Source: Pseudoluteimonas sp047602125 (GTDB lineage Bacteria; Pseudomonadota; Gammaproteobacteria; Xanthomonadales; Xanthomonadaceae). Taken from it: a stretch of 64,000 nucleotides of DNA. The stretch covers positions 1,178,001-1,242,000 of the forward strand of contig JASGIB010000001.1 in assembly GCA_047602125.1 (NCBI GenBank), in the 5' to 3' direction. The position numbers were made by a program, and so were the translations under genes. Below, piece after piece: positions 1 to 8,324 of the stretch (the stretch's first letter is position 1; each line of letters starts with the position of its first letter). Under the pieces are notes generated by a model. It had not been told where the DNA came from and searched no databases. It saw only the letters and a program-made list of their open reading frames with translations.

Positions 1-87
1 CGCGCCGAGCGCGAGGCACAGCGGCCAGTCCAGCGTGCGCGCGAACCGCGCCCATGCATCGCGCAGCCAGTACAGCAACAGGTTCAC
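1..87 (-). CDS. rodA: Rod shape-determining protein RodA, N-terminal fragment
   Basis: This is the first 29 codons of a gene that leaves the window at base 1. It starts with GTG at 87, overlapping the stop of mrdA by four bases (GTGA), the usual coupling in this operon. The visible peptide begins MNLLLYWLRD and contains RTLDWPLCLAL, which resembles the start of the first membrane segment of RodA, the SEDS-family peptidoglycan glycosyltransferase that partners PBP2 in the elongasome. The identification rests on this short stretch and on position directly downstream of mrdA. Confidence 0.8.
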   Translation of the reverse strand, partial: MNLLLYWLRDAWARFARTLDWPLCLALGA

Positions 88-2030
88 GGCGCGGCCCCCG
101 GCGATTCGGTCGTGGCGCCGTCGACCGCGCCGGACACGTTCTCGAAATGCACGGTGTCGTTCCCGTGCGCATCGGTCTCCGGCATCTTGCCGAGCAGCCA
201 CGCGTCGAACACCTTGCGCGCGATCGGCGCCGCGCTGTCGGCGCCGTAGCCGCCGCCCTCGATCGCCACCGCGATCGCGATGGTCGGGTTGTCGGCGGGC
301 GCGTAGGCGATGAACAGGCCGCGGTGGCGCAGGTTCATCGGCAGGCTGCGCGGATCCATCGCCGCGTTGCCGCGGCGGCTCACCACCTGCGCGGTGCCGG
401 TCTTGCTCGCGATCAGGTATTCGAGGCCGGCGCGGATGTTGGTCGCGGTGCCGGCGCCGTGCACGGTGCCGATCATGCCCTCGCGCACCGCCTGCAGGTG
501 CGCCTCGTCGTTGCTGATGCGGCGCGGCGCGGGCCGCGGTTCGGCCACCCACGCTTCGCCGAACCCGTGCCGGCGCGCGACGACCAGGTGCGGGCGGTGC
601 AGCCAGCCGTCGTCGGCGAGCGCGGCGGTGCCCTGCGCGAGTTGCAGCGGCGTCACCTTCCAGAAGCCCTGCCCGATCGCCGAGATCACCGTGTCGCCGG
701 GATACCAGCGGCCCTGCTTCGGCGCGTTCTTCGCCTTCCATTCCGGCGAAGGCAGGATGCCGCCGATTTCGCCGGCCAGGTCGATGCCGGTCGGCGTGCC
801 GAAGCCGTAGCGCCCGAGGTACGCATCGACCTTGTCGATGCCCATCGCCAGCGCCAGCGTGTAGTAGTAGGTGTTGACCGAGGCATAGATCGACTTGCGC
901 AAGTCGGTCCAGCCGTGGCCGCCGCGATGCGAATCGCCGTAACCGCGCTTCTGCCCGGGCAGGTAGAACATGCCGGTCGAAAGGATTTTGGTGTCGACCG
1001 TGCGCGTGCCGCTGTCGAGCCCGGCGAGGCCAAGGAACGGCTTGATCGTCGAACCCGGCGCGACGCCGCCGAGCACGATGCGGTTGAACTGCGGGCGCGA
1101 GGGATTTTCCATCAGCGCGCGGTAATCCGCGTGCGAGATGCCGTTGACGAACAGGTTCGGGTCGAACCCAGGCAGGCTGACCATCGCCAGGATTTCGCCG
1201 TTGCGCGGATCCACCGCGACCGCCGAACCTTCCAGCGTGCCGAACGAGGCCACCATCGCGCGCTGCAGGTCGAGGTCGATGCCCAGGCGCAGGTCGGTGC
1301 CCGGCGTCGCCGGCACGCGCCCGGCGCTGCCGAGCGCGCGGCCTTCCACGTTGGTTTCGATCTTCTCGTAGCCGGGCTTGCCGCGCAGTTCGGCGTCGTA
1401 ATAACGCTCCAGCCCGGTCTTGCCGACGTGGGTGAACGCGTCGCCGTTGTCGCCGAGCTGCTTGAGGTCGTCCTCGTCGACGCGGCCGACGTAGCCGATC
1501 ACGTGCGCGAACAGGTCGCCGTAGGGATAGCGCCGGGTCAGGTAGGGCACCACTTCCACGCCCGGGAAGCGCCAGCGGTCCACCGCGAAGCGCGCGACTT
1601 CCTCGTCGTCCAGCCGCGCCTTGATCGTCACGGGCTTGAAGCCGCGCACGCCGCGGCGCGCATCGTCGAACTTTTCGATGTCGTCGGGCGAGATCGCGAT
1701 GATCTTCGACAGTCCCGCGACCAGCTTGCCGATGTCGCCGGCCTGGTCGGGAACGACATCGAGCCGCCACGCCGGCACGTTTTCCGCCAGCACGCGGCCC
1801 TTGCGGTCCAGGATCAGCCCGCGCGCCGGCACCACCGGGCGCAGGCGGATGCGGTTGGCTTCCGAACGCGTGGCGTAGTCCTCGTGCTGCAGCACCTGCA
1901 AGCGGAAATACCAGGCGGCGAGCCCGCCCAGCGCGAGCAGCACGGCGATGAAACCGACCGCCGCGCGCATGCGGAACAACGCGGTTTCGGCCGAGGCGTT
2001 CTTGAGCTGGCGGCGTCGGCGCCCGAGCAT
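84..2030 (-). CDS. mrdA: Penicillin-binding protein 2 (elongasome transpeptidase)
   Basis: A class B penicillin-binding protein of 648 residues that cross-links peptidoglycan during lateral wall growth, working with RodA and MreBCD in the inner membrane. A single membrane anchor lies at about residues 24-44, followed by the PBP dimer domain and the transpeptidase domain. All three active-site motifs are present: SxxK at S327-K330 (GSTIKPF), SVN at 384-386 and KTGT at 543-546. Spacing and length match E. coli PBP2 closely. It lies between mreD and rodA, with three bases between the mreD stop and its ATG. Confidence 0.96.
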   Translation of the reverse strand: MLGRRRRQLKNASAETALFRMRAAVGFIAVLLALGGLAAWYFRLQVLQHEDYATRSEANRIRLRPVVPARGLILDRKGRVLAENVPAWRLDVVPDQAGDIGKLVAGLSKIIAISPDDIEKFDDARRGVRGFKPVTIKARLDDEEVARFAVDRWRFPGVEVVPYLTRRYPYGDLFAHVIGYVGRVDEDDLKQLGDNGDAFTHVGKTGLERYYDAELRGKPGYEKIETNVEGRALGSAGRVPATPGTDLRLGIDLDLQRAMVASFGTLEGSAVAVDPRNGEILAMVSLPGFDPNLFVNGISHADYRALMENPSRPQFNRIVLGGVAPGSTIKPFLGLAGLDSGTRTVDTKILSTGMFYLPGQKRGYGDSHRGGHGWTDLRKSIYASVNTYYYTLALAMGIDKVDAYLGRYGFGTPTGIDLAGEIGGILPSPEWKAKNAPKQGRWYPGDTVISAIGQGFWKVTPLQLAQGTAALADDGWLHRPHLVVARRHGFGEAWVAEPRPAPRRISNDEAHLQAVREGMIGTVHGAGTATNIRAGLEYLIASKTGTAQVVSRRGNAAMDPRSLPMNLRHRGLFIAYAPADNPTIAIAVAIEGGGYGADSAAPIARKVFDAWLLGKMPETDAHGNDTVHFENVSGAVDGATTESPGAAP

Positions 2031-2033
2031 CGC

Positions 2034-2513
2034 TCAGTCCCGCCGACCGAGTCGCAGCCCGTCGAGCAGCAGGAACAGCGGCGCCCACAGCAGCATGCCC
2101 AGCAGCGGCGCCCACCAGTACGCCCACGGCAGCTGCGGCTCGCCGATGCCCAAGTGCACCGCGGCGCTGACCACGCGATCGTTGAGCAGCAGGCCGCCGA
2201 TCGCCAACGCCTGTTGCGGGATCGGGAAATAGCGCAGCTGCGAACGGAAGCGCTGCACGATGAAGGCGAGCACGGTCAGCCGCAGCGCCTGTTCGCCGAG
2301 CAGGCTGCCGAAGGCGAGGTCGGCGGCGAGACCGGCGGCGAACGCGATGCCGAGGCCGATGCGTTCGGGTTCCTCGATCAGCCAGTAGGCGATCACCAGC
2401 GCCAGCCAGTAGGGGCGGAACGGTTGCATCCACGCCGGCAGCGGCAGCAACCCGAGCAGCAGCGCGACCAGCACGCTGACCGGGAACAGCCAGGGATTGC
2501 GGTCGCGGCTCAT
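2034..2513 (-). CDS. mreD: Rod shape-determining protein MreD
   Basis: A hydrophobic 159-residue protein with about five membrane segments, typical of MreD, the integral membrane component of the MreBCD complex that organises lateral wall synthesis. The start overlaps the mreC stop (ATGA at 2510-2513), so the two are probably translationally coupled. The polar start MSRDRNPW and the segment LLLGLLPLPAW fit the family. MreD is poorly conserved, so the call rests largely on size, hydrophobicity and its place between mreC and mrdA. Confidence 0.92.
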   Translation of the reverse strand: MSRDRNPWLFPVSVLVALLLGLLPLPAWMQPFRPYWLALVIAYWLIEEPERIGLGIAFAAGLAADLAFGSLLGEQALRLTVLAFIVQRFRSQLRYFPIPQQALAIGGLLLNDRVVSAAVHLGIGEPQLPWAYWWAPLLGMLLWAPLFLLLDGLRLGRRD

Positions 2514-3550
2514 GGCTTTGCCCCGGGAGACGTGAGACGTGAGACGTGAGACGGCGGAACGGAGGGCGTGACTGTTGCTTCTCCCGTTCCGCCTTTTGCG
2601 TCTCCGGTTGGCGTCGTCGCGGGGGTGGAAGCGGGGGACGGTGGAACGTGCGGCTCGACGATGGTTTCGTCTCCCGTCTCACGTCTCACGTCTCTCGCTT
2701 TCGGCGGCGCGACGATCACCCGGCGCAGCAGCAGCACGTCGCGCCCGCGGTCGAGCTGCGCGGCGGGCTTCAGTTCGCCGACGAGGAAGGCGCGGCTTTC
2801 GTCCGGGCGCAGTTCGCTCACCGTGCCGACCGGGAAGCCCGGCGGGAAACGCCCGCCCAGGCCCGAGGTGATGATGCGGTCGCCGACGCGCACTTCGGCC
2901 GAGATCGGAACGTTCGCCAGTTCGATGCGGTCGCTGCGGCCGGTGCCGTAGGCGACGAGGCGGATGCCGTTGCGCTGCACCAGCACCGGCACCGCATGGT
3001 CGGGATCGGTGAGCAGCAGCAGGGTCGAAGTGGTCGGCGTGACCGCGACGATTTGCCCGAGCAGTCCGCCGGCATCGACCGCGCTCTGGCCCATGCGCAC
3101 GCCGTCGCGGCTGCCCGCGTCGAGCACCAGGCGCTGGTGGGTCGGGTCGAGGTCGACGTCGAGGATCGGCACCAGTTGCACGTCGAAGCGTTCGCGCCGC
3201 ACCGCGCCGAGCATGCCGGCCAGGCGCACGTTGTCGCCGGCCGCGGTCTGCAGCCGCGCGATGCGCGCACCGCTGATGAGCAGCGCGTTGCGCAGGGTCT
3301 CGTTCTCGCGCTGGAGTTGCGCGCGGGTGGCGACGCGGGAACGCAATTCGGCGCCCAGTTCGCTCGGCAGGGCCGCCACGCGCCACAGCGGCTGCACCGC
3401 GAGCGCGGCCTGCGCGCGCCCCTTCGACAACCAGCCGCCGCGGTGGTCGAGCACGATCATCGCGATCGCCAGCGCCAGCCAGCCCAGCAGCCGCAACGTC
3501 CCGGCGGGATCGCCGTGGCGCGGGACGGGAGGGCCGGCGTAGGGAGGCAC
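2510..3550 (-). CDS. mreC: Rod shape-determining protein MreC with unusual C-terminal tail
   Basis: MreC is a bitopic inner-membrane protein with a periplasmic beta domain that binds PBP2. Here it has 346 residues from a GTG start: a short cytoplasmic N-terminus, a membrane helix near residues 20-37, a coiled coil at about 65-100 (RENETLRNAL) and the beta-rich MreC domain to about residue 283. The remaining 60 or so residues are a low-complexity Pro/Thr/Ser tail, part of which is encoded by inverted arrays of a 7-bp repeat (see the repeat entry). The tail is probably disordered and looks like a repeat-derived extension. The gene follows mreB after about 170 bp without another gene. Confidence 0.94.
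   Translation of the reverse strand: MPPYAGPPVPRHGDPAGTLRLLGWLALAIAMIVLDHRGGWLSKGRAQAALAVQPLWRVAALPSELGAELRSRVATRAQLQRENETLRNALLISGARIARLQTAAGDNVRLAGMLGAVRRERFDVQLVPILDVDLDPTHQRLVLDAGSRDGVRMGQSAVDAGGLLGQIVAVTPTTSTLLLLTDPDHAVPVLVQRNGIRLVAYGTGRSDRIELANVPISAEVRVGDRIITSGLGGRFPPGFPVGTVSELRPDESRAFLVGELKPAAQLDRGRDVLLLRRVIVAPPKARDVRRETGDETIVEPHVPPSPASTPATTPTGDAKGGTGEATVTPSVPPSHVSRLTSPGAKP
2526..2696. repeat. Inverted arrays of a 7-bp repeat inside the mreC 3' end
   Basis: At 2526-2553 the heptamer GAGACGT is repeated about 3.5 times. At 2668-2696 the reverse-complement unit ACGTCTC recurs, partly degenerate. About 115 bp of GC-rich sequence separates the two arrays, and related GGAACG strings flank both. 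The whole block is translated as the tail of MreC; the arrays encode the peptides VSRLTSPG and DVRRETGD. The layout looks like a small inverted-repeat element that inserted at or near the old end of the gene. No transposase is present. Confidence 0.7.
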
Positions 3551-3724
3551 GTCAGTGGTTCAGTGGCAGGCGAATCGGAGTTGGACGATCGTGCGGTCGA
3601 TAACCGTCGCGAGCGATGGCGGATCGTCGCCGCGCGCAGCGCAGGAACCGCAGTGTACGCAGAAGTACATGAGGATTCCGAGCAGCGCACGGCGGCGAGC
3701 CCGCCGAGCGCAGCAGGTTATCGA

Positions 3725-4771
3725 TCAATCCGCGGCGAAGAACTCGTTGCCGTGCATATCGACCAGTTCGAGCGCACGCCCGCCGCCGCGCGCCACGCAG
3801 GTCAGCGGATCGTCCGCCACCTGCACGTGCAGGCCGGTTTCCTCGGAAATGAGCTTGTCGAGGTCGCGCAGCAGCGCGCCGCCGCCGGTGAGCACGATGC
3901 CGCGCTCGGCCACGTCCGCGCACAGTTCCGGCGGGGTCTGCTCCAGCGCCAGCCGGATCGCGGAGACGATGCCCGACAACGGCTCGCGCAGGGCTTCGAG
4001 CACTTCGTTCGAGGTGATCTTGATCATCTTCGGCACGCCCTCGGCGAGATGGCGGCCGGAGATCTCGATCTCGCGCACGTTCTGCTGCTGGTAGGCGCAG
4101 CCGATGTCGAGCTTGATCCGCTCGGCGGTGGTCTCGCCGATCAGCATGCCGTGGTGGCGGCGCACGTAATTGATGATGGCTTCGTCGAAGCGGTCGCCGC
4201 CGATGCGCACCGACTGCGAATACACCACGCCGTTGAGCGCGATCACCGCGACCTCGGTGGTGCCGCCGCCGATGTCCACGACCATCGAGCCGCGCGCCTC
4301 GGTCACCGGCATGCCGGCGCCGATCGCCGCGGCCATCGGTTCCTCGATCAGGAACACCTCGCGCGCGCCGGCTTCCTCGGCCGATTCCTTGATCGCGCGG
4401 CGCTCGACCTGGGTGCTGCCGGCCGGCACGCATACCAGCACGCGCGGGCTCGGGCGCAGGAAGCGCGACTTGTGCACCTTGCGGATGAAGTGCTTGAGCA
4501 TTTCCTCGGTGTAGGTGAAGTCGGCGATGACGCCGTCCTTCATCGGCCGCACCGTGGTCATGTGCCCCGGGGTGCGGCCCAGCATCTGCTTGGCCTCGCT
4601 GCCGACCGCCGCCACCGCCTTGGCGCTGCCGATGCCGCGGTCCTGGCGCACCGCGACCACTGACGGCTCGTTCAGCACGATGCCCTGCCCGCGCACGTAG
4701 ATGAGGGTGTTGGCCGTGCCGAGGTCGATCGACAGGTCGTTGGAGAACATGCCGCGGAACTTCTTGAACAT
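3725..4771 (-). CDS. mreB: Rod shape-determining protein MreB (actin-like)
   Basis: Actin homologue of 348 residues that forms membrane-bound filaments and guides lateral peptidoglycan synthesis. The frame is open 14 codons further upstream, but the conserved family N-terminus MFKKFRGMFSNDLSIDLGTA begins at the ATG at 4771, so that start was chosen. Phosphate-binding loops are visible (IDLGTANT near the start, DIGGGTTE in the middle, LTGGGALL near the end). It is the first gene of mreBCD-mrdA-rodA. The 184-bp region to the divergent kinase gene at 4956 presumably holds its promoter, but I could not pick out a clear -35/-10 pair. Confidence 0.97.
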   Translation of the reverse strand: MFKKFRGMFSNDLSIDLGTANTLIYVRGQGIVLNEPSVVAVRQDRGIGSAKAVAAVGSEAKQMLGRTPGHMTTVRPMKDGVIADFTYTEEMLKHFIRKVHKSRFLRPSPRVLVCVPAGSTQVERRAIKESAEEAGAREVFLIEEPMAAAIGAGMPVTEARGSMVVDIGGGTTEVAVIALNGVVYSQSVRIGGDRFDEAIINYVRRHHGMLIGETTAERIKLDIGCAYQQQNVREIEISGRHLAEGVPKMIKITSNEVLEALREPLSGIVSAIRLALEQTPPELCADVAERGIVLTGGGALLRDLDKLISEETGLHVQVADDPLTCVARGGGRALELVDMHGNEFFAAD

Positions 4772-4955
4772 CGGGGGGAATGTCCGTGCCGGAAAGGCGG
4801 AAAAGGGCCGCATAGCCTAGCAAAAAGCGGTTCCCGGTTCCGGGATGCCGGCCCGGGGATCCGCGCTTGCGCAACCCCGCTCGACCGCCCGCGGTTGGCC
4901 CCCGCCCGCCCGGCCGCTACCCTAGCGGCCCGACTTCGCCCGGACCTGTCCCTCG

Positions 4956-5891
4956 ATGGCTGCCCTGATCTGCGGTTCCCTGGCCTACGACACCATCATG
5001 GTGTTCCCCGACCAGTTCAAGAACCACATCCTCCCGGACAAGGTCCACATCCTCAACGTCTCGTTCCTAGTCCCGCGCATGCGCCGCGAGTTCGGCGGCT
5101 GCGCCGGCAACATCGCCTACAACCTCAAGCTGCTCGGCGGCGACCCGATCCCGATGGCCACCGTCGGCGCCGACTTCGGGCCCTACCGCGCCTGGTTCGA
5201 GGAGCACGACATCAACCTCGACTTCGTCAAGGTGATCGACGAGCTGTTCACCCCGCAGGCCTTCATCACCACCGACCACGACAACAACCAGATCACCGCC
5301 TTCCACCCGGGCGCGATGATGCGCAGCTACGAGAACCACGTGAAGGACGTGGCGAACGTGAGCATCGGCATCGTCAGCCCGGACGGACGCGAGGGCATGC
5401 TGCAGAACGCGAAGGAGTTCAAGGAAGCCGGCATCCCCTTCATCTTCGATCCCGGCCAGGCGATGCCGCTGTTCAACGGCGCCGAACTGCGCGCCTTCAT
5501 CGAGCAGGCCGATTACGTGACAGTCAACGATTACGAATCCAACCTGTTGCAGGAACGCACCGGCTGGAGCGAGCAGGACATCGCCGGCAAGGTGAAGGCC
5601 TACGTCACCACGCGCGGTCCGCACGGCGCGTTGATCCACGCCGAGGGCAAGACCTACGACGTGCCGCCGGCGCACGAGCGCCGCGTCACCGACCCGACCG
5701 GTTGCGGCGATGCGTTCCGCGCGGGGCTGATCTTCGGCATCGAGAAGGGCTACGACTGGATGACCATCGGCCGCATGGGCAACCTGATGGGCGCGCTGAA
5801 GGTGGAACACCCGGGCACGCAGAACCAGCGCTTCGATTACCGGGAATTCTCCGAACAATTCCGCCAGCAGTTCGGGTATGCGTTGACCTGA
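4956..5891 (+). CDS. PfkB-family carbohydrate/adenosine kinase
   Basis: A 311-residue ribokinase-like enzyme. The N-terminal GSLAYDTIM and the GGCAGNIAYNL block form the substrate site; the C-terminal DPTGCGDAFRAG is PfkB signature 2 with the catalytic Asp and anion hole. Close relatives in Xanthomonadaceae are usually annotated as adenosine kinase (adenosine + ATP to AMP + ADP), but the substrate cannot be settled from sequence alone because the family also includes sugar and nucleoside kinases. It is a single gene divergent from mreB and followed by a repeat block. Confidence 0.85.
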   Translation: MAALICGSLAYDTIMVFPDQFKNHILPDKVHILNVSFLVPRMRREFGGCAGNIAYNLKLLGGDPIPMATVGADFGPYRAWFEEHDINLDFVKVIDELFTPQAFITTDHDNNQITAFHPGAMMRSYENHVKDVANVSIGIVSPDGREGMLQNAKEFKEAGIPFIFDPGQAMPLFNGAELRAFIEQADYVTVNDYESNLLQERTGWSEQDIAGKVKAYVTTRGPHGALIHAEGKTYDVPPAHERRVTDPTGCGDAFRAGLIFGIEKGYDWMTIGRMGNLMGALKVEHPGTQNQRFDYREFSEQFRQQFGYALT

Positions 5892-5900
5892 TTTTGCTCG

Positions 5901-6022
5901 TCATTCCCGCGAAAGCGGGAATCCAGCGTCTTGCTTTTTTGCTCTTGTAGAGCCGAGCTTGCTCGGCTCATTCGCGCATATCGCGTCGTTGCAGACCGAA
6001 GTCGAGCAAGCTCGGCTCTACA
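5901..6022. repeat. Two intergenic palindromic repeats
   Basis: The first is a short hairpin at 5903-5922, ATTCCCGC-GAAA-GCGGGAAT, a motif widely dispersed in proteobacterial genomes. The second is a perfect 20-bp inverted repeat, left arm 5946-5965 and right arm 6003-6022, separated by 37 bp. The right arm contains the TAG stop (6018-6020) of the hypothetical gene on the minus strand. These look like REP-type, non-autonomous dispersed repeats. They could also stop transcription from both flanking convergent genes. Confidence 0.8.
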
Positions 6023-6503
6023 TGCGATCTTTTTTGCGCTTCTTCGTAGCCTTCTGCTCGTAATCGAGCAGAAGAGTTTGCAAGGCGGCCGCCTCTTGTT
6101 CCATGCCCGCTTTCGAATGAATTTGATCCAGGCGGCCAAGCAGCATTCGGAACTGCGCATCCGTGGCGATCTTTCCGCGCGACACGATGGCGGAAATCTT
6201 CGTCAACCGTTTCGACATCAGCGAATCGAGCGAGACGTTGCATTTGTCCTGCAGTTCAGAGTCCAGACGACGGAACGTCTCGCTGTCGAAGTCGGCAGCC
6301 ATTTCCAATTCGTCGTTGATTCCTTCGCGCAAACCCGATAACCATCGGCTCGTTGGTTTTGCCGGGTTGGCCCAGTTTTTCAGGTTCTCGACGCGGGAAA
6401 TGCTTCCGATTGGAAATTCACGATCACCAAACTCCGCGAATACACGGCTGATCTCCAGAAGCTTGGAGAACTCGCGAGCCTTGTCTTCCGATGGGGACGC
6501 CAT
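6018..6503 (-). CDS. Hypothetical protein, 161 residues
   Basis: Not recognised. The protein is hydrophilic and mostly helical in appearance, with no signal peptide or membrane segment. It has several charged stretches and a very basic end (KKRKKDRM). The start ATG at 6503 lies four bases after the stop of the lipoprotein gene, suggesting a shared transcript. The coding DNA is visibly less GC-rich than its neighbours, which suggests recent acquisition. Its stop codon is supplied by the intergenic palindromic repeat, so the original C-terminus may have been altered by repeat insertion. Confidence 0.6.
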   Translation of the reverse strand: MASPSEDKAREFSKLLEISRVFAEFGDREFPIGSISRVENLKNWANPAKPTSRWLSGLREGINDELEMAADFDSETFRRLDSELQDKCNVSLDSLMSKRLTKISAIVSRGKIATDAQFRMLLGRLDQIHSKAGMEQEAAALQTLLLDYEQKATKKRKKDRM

Positions 6504-6507
6504 CGCC

Positions 6508-7239
6508 TCAATCCCACTTCGACAACTGCGTCGCGTCCAGTCCGGCGGTTTCGAACACCGCGGTTTTCTTCCCGTAACCCTGCACCGGGAATTCGATGGT
6601 CAGCGTCTTCGCCGACTTCGCGAGCTTCCACAGCCCCTTGTAGTCGTCGATGAACATCGCGATCGCCTCGTCGGTCTTCGGCCGGTTCGCCGCCATCGCC
6701 TTCGGCGCCTGGTCGTCGACCGTCACCATCACCTTGCAATGCCCGTAGCAGGCCTTGTCGAAATCGCCGCCCTGCAGCACGAGGTAGCTGCTGCGGCCCC
6801 ACGCCGGATGGTCGCGGAAGATCAGCCGCACCGGTTGCGCGCCGCCGCCGGTATCGACCGGATCGCGCGAATAGATCGACGCCGACAACTGCGTGCCGCC
6901 GCCCTTCACCGCCTCCTTGTCGTAACTCCACAACGCCGCGGTGCGTTCGCCCTCGCGCGCGGCGTCGGCCTTGGCCTTGATGTCGACGAGTTGCGTGCGC
7001 ACGCGCTGCGCCGCCTGCGATTGCGGGAACTGCGCGACGAGCACGTCGCCCTGCGCCTTGGCCAGCCGCCAGTTCTGCTGCGCGACCGCGGCGTCGAATG
7101 CCTTCGCGGCATCGGCCGCGGCGGCTTCCTGCTGCGCCTGCTGCGCGGCCTGCGCCTTGGCCTCGGCCTGCGGATCCTTGCCGTGGCAGGCGGCGAGCGT
7201 GGCCAGCGCCAGCGCGGCGACCAGGAATTTGGTGTTCAT
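6508..7239 (-). CDS. Putative lipoprotein with coiled-coil N-terminal region
   Basis: A 243-residue protein. The start MNTKFLVAALALATLAAC is a lipoprotein signal with lipobox LAAC, so the mature protein probably begins at Cys18 and is membrane-anchored. Residues about 25-55 are an Ala/Gln/Glu-rich helical stretch. The rest is mixed with no motif I recognise; LVLQGGDFDKACYGHCKVMV is distinctive and has two cysteines. The frame is open further upstream, but the signal peptide and the ATGA overlap with the hydrolase gene fix the start at 7239. Function unknown. Confidence 0.8.
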   Translation of the reverse strand: MNTKFLVAALALATLAACHGKDPQAEAKAQAAQQAQQEAAAADAAKAFDAAVAQQNWRLAKAQGDVLVAQFPQSQAAQRVRTQLVDIKAKADAAREGERTAALWSYDKEAVKGGGTQLSASIYSRDPVDTGGGAQPVRLIFRDHPAWGRSSYLVLQGGDFDKACYGHCKVMVTVDDQAPKAMAANRPKTDEAIAMFIDDYKGLWKLAKSAKTLTIEFPVQGYGKKTAVFETAGLDATQLSKWD

Positions 7240-8195
7240 CGTGCGACTCCTTGTTCGATCAACTGTTCGACCGCGACCGCGACATTGTGCGGCTGTTCGG
7301 TGATGGACATGTGGCCGCAGCCGTCGAGCAGCACCTTCCGCGCCTGCGGAATGCGCGCGGCATAGAGGCCGAGCGCGCTGGCGTCGATCACCGCGTCCTG
7401 TTTGCACCACAGCAGCAGCGCGGGCTGGCGGATGTACGCGGCCTCCTTGCCCGGCAGGAACCGATCCGGCCCGCGACCGATTTCGTCCAGCACGGACTGT
7501 TCGAACGCGGCATCGGCGCGGCGCTGGCGGATGAAGCCGACCGAGGCCGGCCACGGGATCGCCGGCGCTTTCGACTTGTCATGGAACAGCACGTCGAGAT
7601 AAGCGTGCAGCGACGCTTCGTCCGACACCGCGAACGGATTATTGCCGGCGAGCACGTCCTCGCCGAAGCGATTGTCGGCGAAGCGCACGCCGGCGGCATC
7701 GAGCAGGGCGACGCGCGCGACGAGGTCGGGATGCCGCGCTGCGACCAGCGCGGCGATGCCGCCGCCCATCGAATGCCCGAGCAACACGACAGGCTTGTTC
7801 GGCGACACCGCGCGGATGAACGCGGCGACGCGTTCGGCCTGCGCGGCGAAGCCGTAATCCACGCCAAGCTTGCGTTCGCTCGCGCCCCAGCCGGGGAGAT
7901 CGGGAATCAGCAGCCGATAACGCCCGTGCAATTCGCGCGCGAGCGGATACCAGTTTTCCTTGCTGCCGGTGAAGCCGTGGATCATCACGACGACCGGCGC
8001 GTTCGCCGCATCCGCATCGCGTTCGGCAACGACCCAGCGGAATCCCGCGGCTTGCACCACGTGCAGCGACAGGCCGGCGGCGACGCGTTGCCGCGCGAAT
8101 TCGGCGCGGACCAGCAGCCAGGGATTCCATGCGACCGCGACGATCGCCAGTGCGGCGATCGCGATGAGCAGGACGAATGCGACTCGCTTCAACAC
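7236..8195 (-). CDS. Alpha/beta hydrolase, membrane-anchored or exported
   Basis: A 319-residue serine hydrolase. The first 25 residues are hydrophobic and could be an uncleaved anchor or a signal peptide. The fold is shown by the oxyanion-hole motif HGFTGSKENW, the nucleophile elbow GHSMGGG, a late Asp region (WCKQDAVID) and the C-terminal catalytic His in CGHMS. Such proteins are lipases or esterases; the substrate cannot be read from sequence. The start lies at the edge of a repeat block, and the stop overlaps the next gene's ATG. Confidence 0.88.
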   Translation of the reverse strand: MLKRVAFVLLIAIAALAIVAVAWNPWLLVRAEFARQRVAAGLSLHVVQAAGFRWVVAERDADAANAPVVVMIHGFTGSKENWYPLARELHGRYRLLIPDLPGWGASERKLGVDYGFAAQAERVAAFIRAVSPNKPVVLLGHSMGGGIAALVAARHPDLVARVALLDAAGVRFADNRFGEDVLAGNNPFAVSDEASLHAYLDVLFHDKSKAPAIPWPASVGFIRQRRADAAFEQSVLDEIGRGPDRFLPGKEAAYIRQPALLLWCKQDAVIDASALGLYAARIPQARKVLLDGCGHMSITEQPHNVAVAVEQLIEQGVAR

Positions 8196-8196
8196 C

Positions 8197-8317
8197 CCTC
8201 ACCCGCCTTCGGCACCCTCTCCCTCAAGGGGAGAGGGAAGATCAAAAGCATTGCATTTGTGCTTTTCCCCTCTCCCCTTGAGGGAGAGGGTGCCCCGCAG
8301 GGGCGGGAGAGGGGCAA
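8197..8317. repeat. Dispersed palindromic repeat, CTCTCCC family
   Basis: An intergenic block between two minus-strand genes. Its core is a perfect 25-bp inverted repeat, arms 8213-8237 and 8268-8292, with 30 bp between, and the flanks extend the symmetry (CCCCTCACCC on the left, GGGAGAGGGG on the right). The left half recurs at about 14486-14537. As RNA it would form a very long hairpin. It is probably a non-autonomous dispersed repeat, possibly also serving as a transcription stop. Confidence 0.85.
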
Positions 8318-8324
8318 GCATCGC

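Noticed and set aside
3551..3724. Short frames between mreC and mreB
   Set aside because: They have no ribosome-binding site or recognisable sequence and run on from shadow frames of mreC. I see no gene in this gap.
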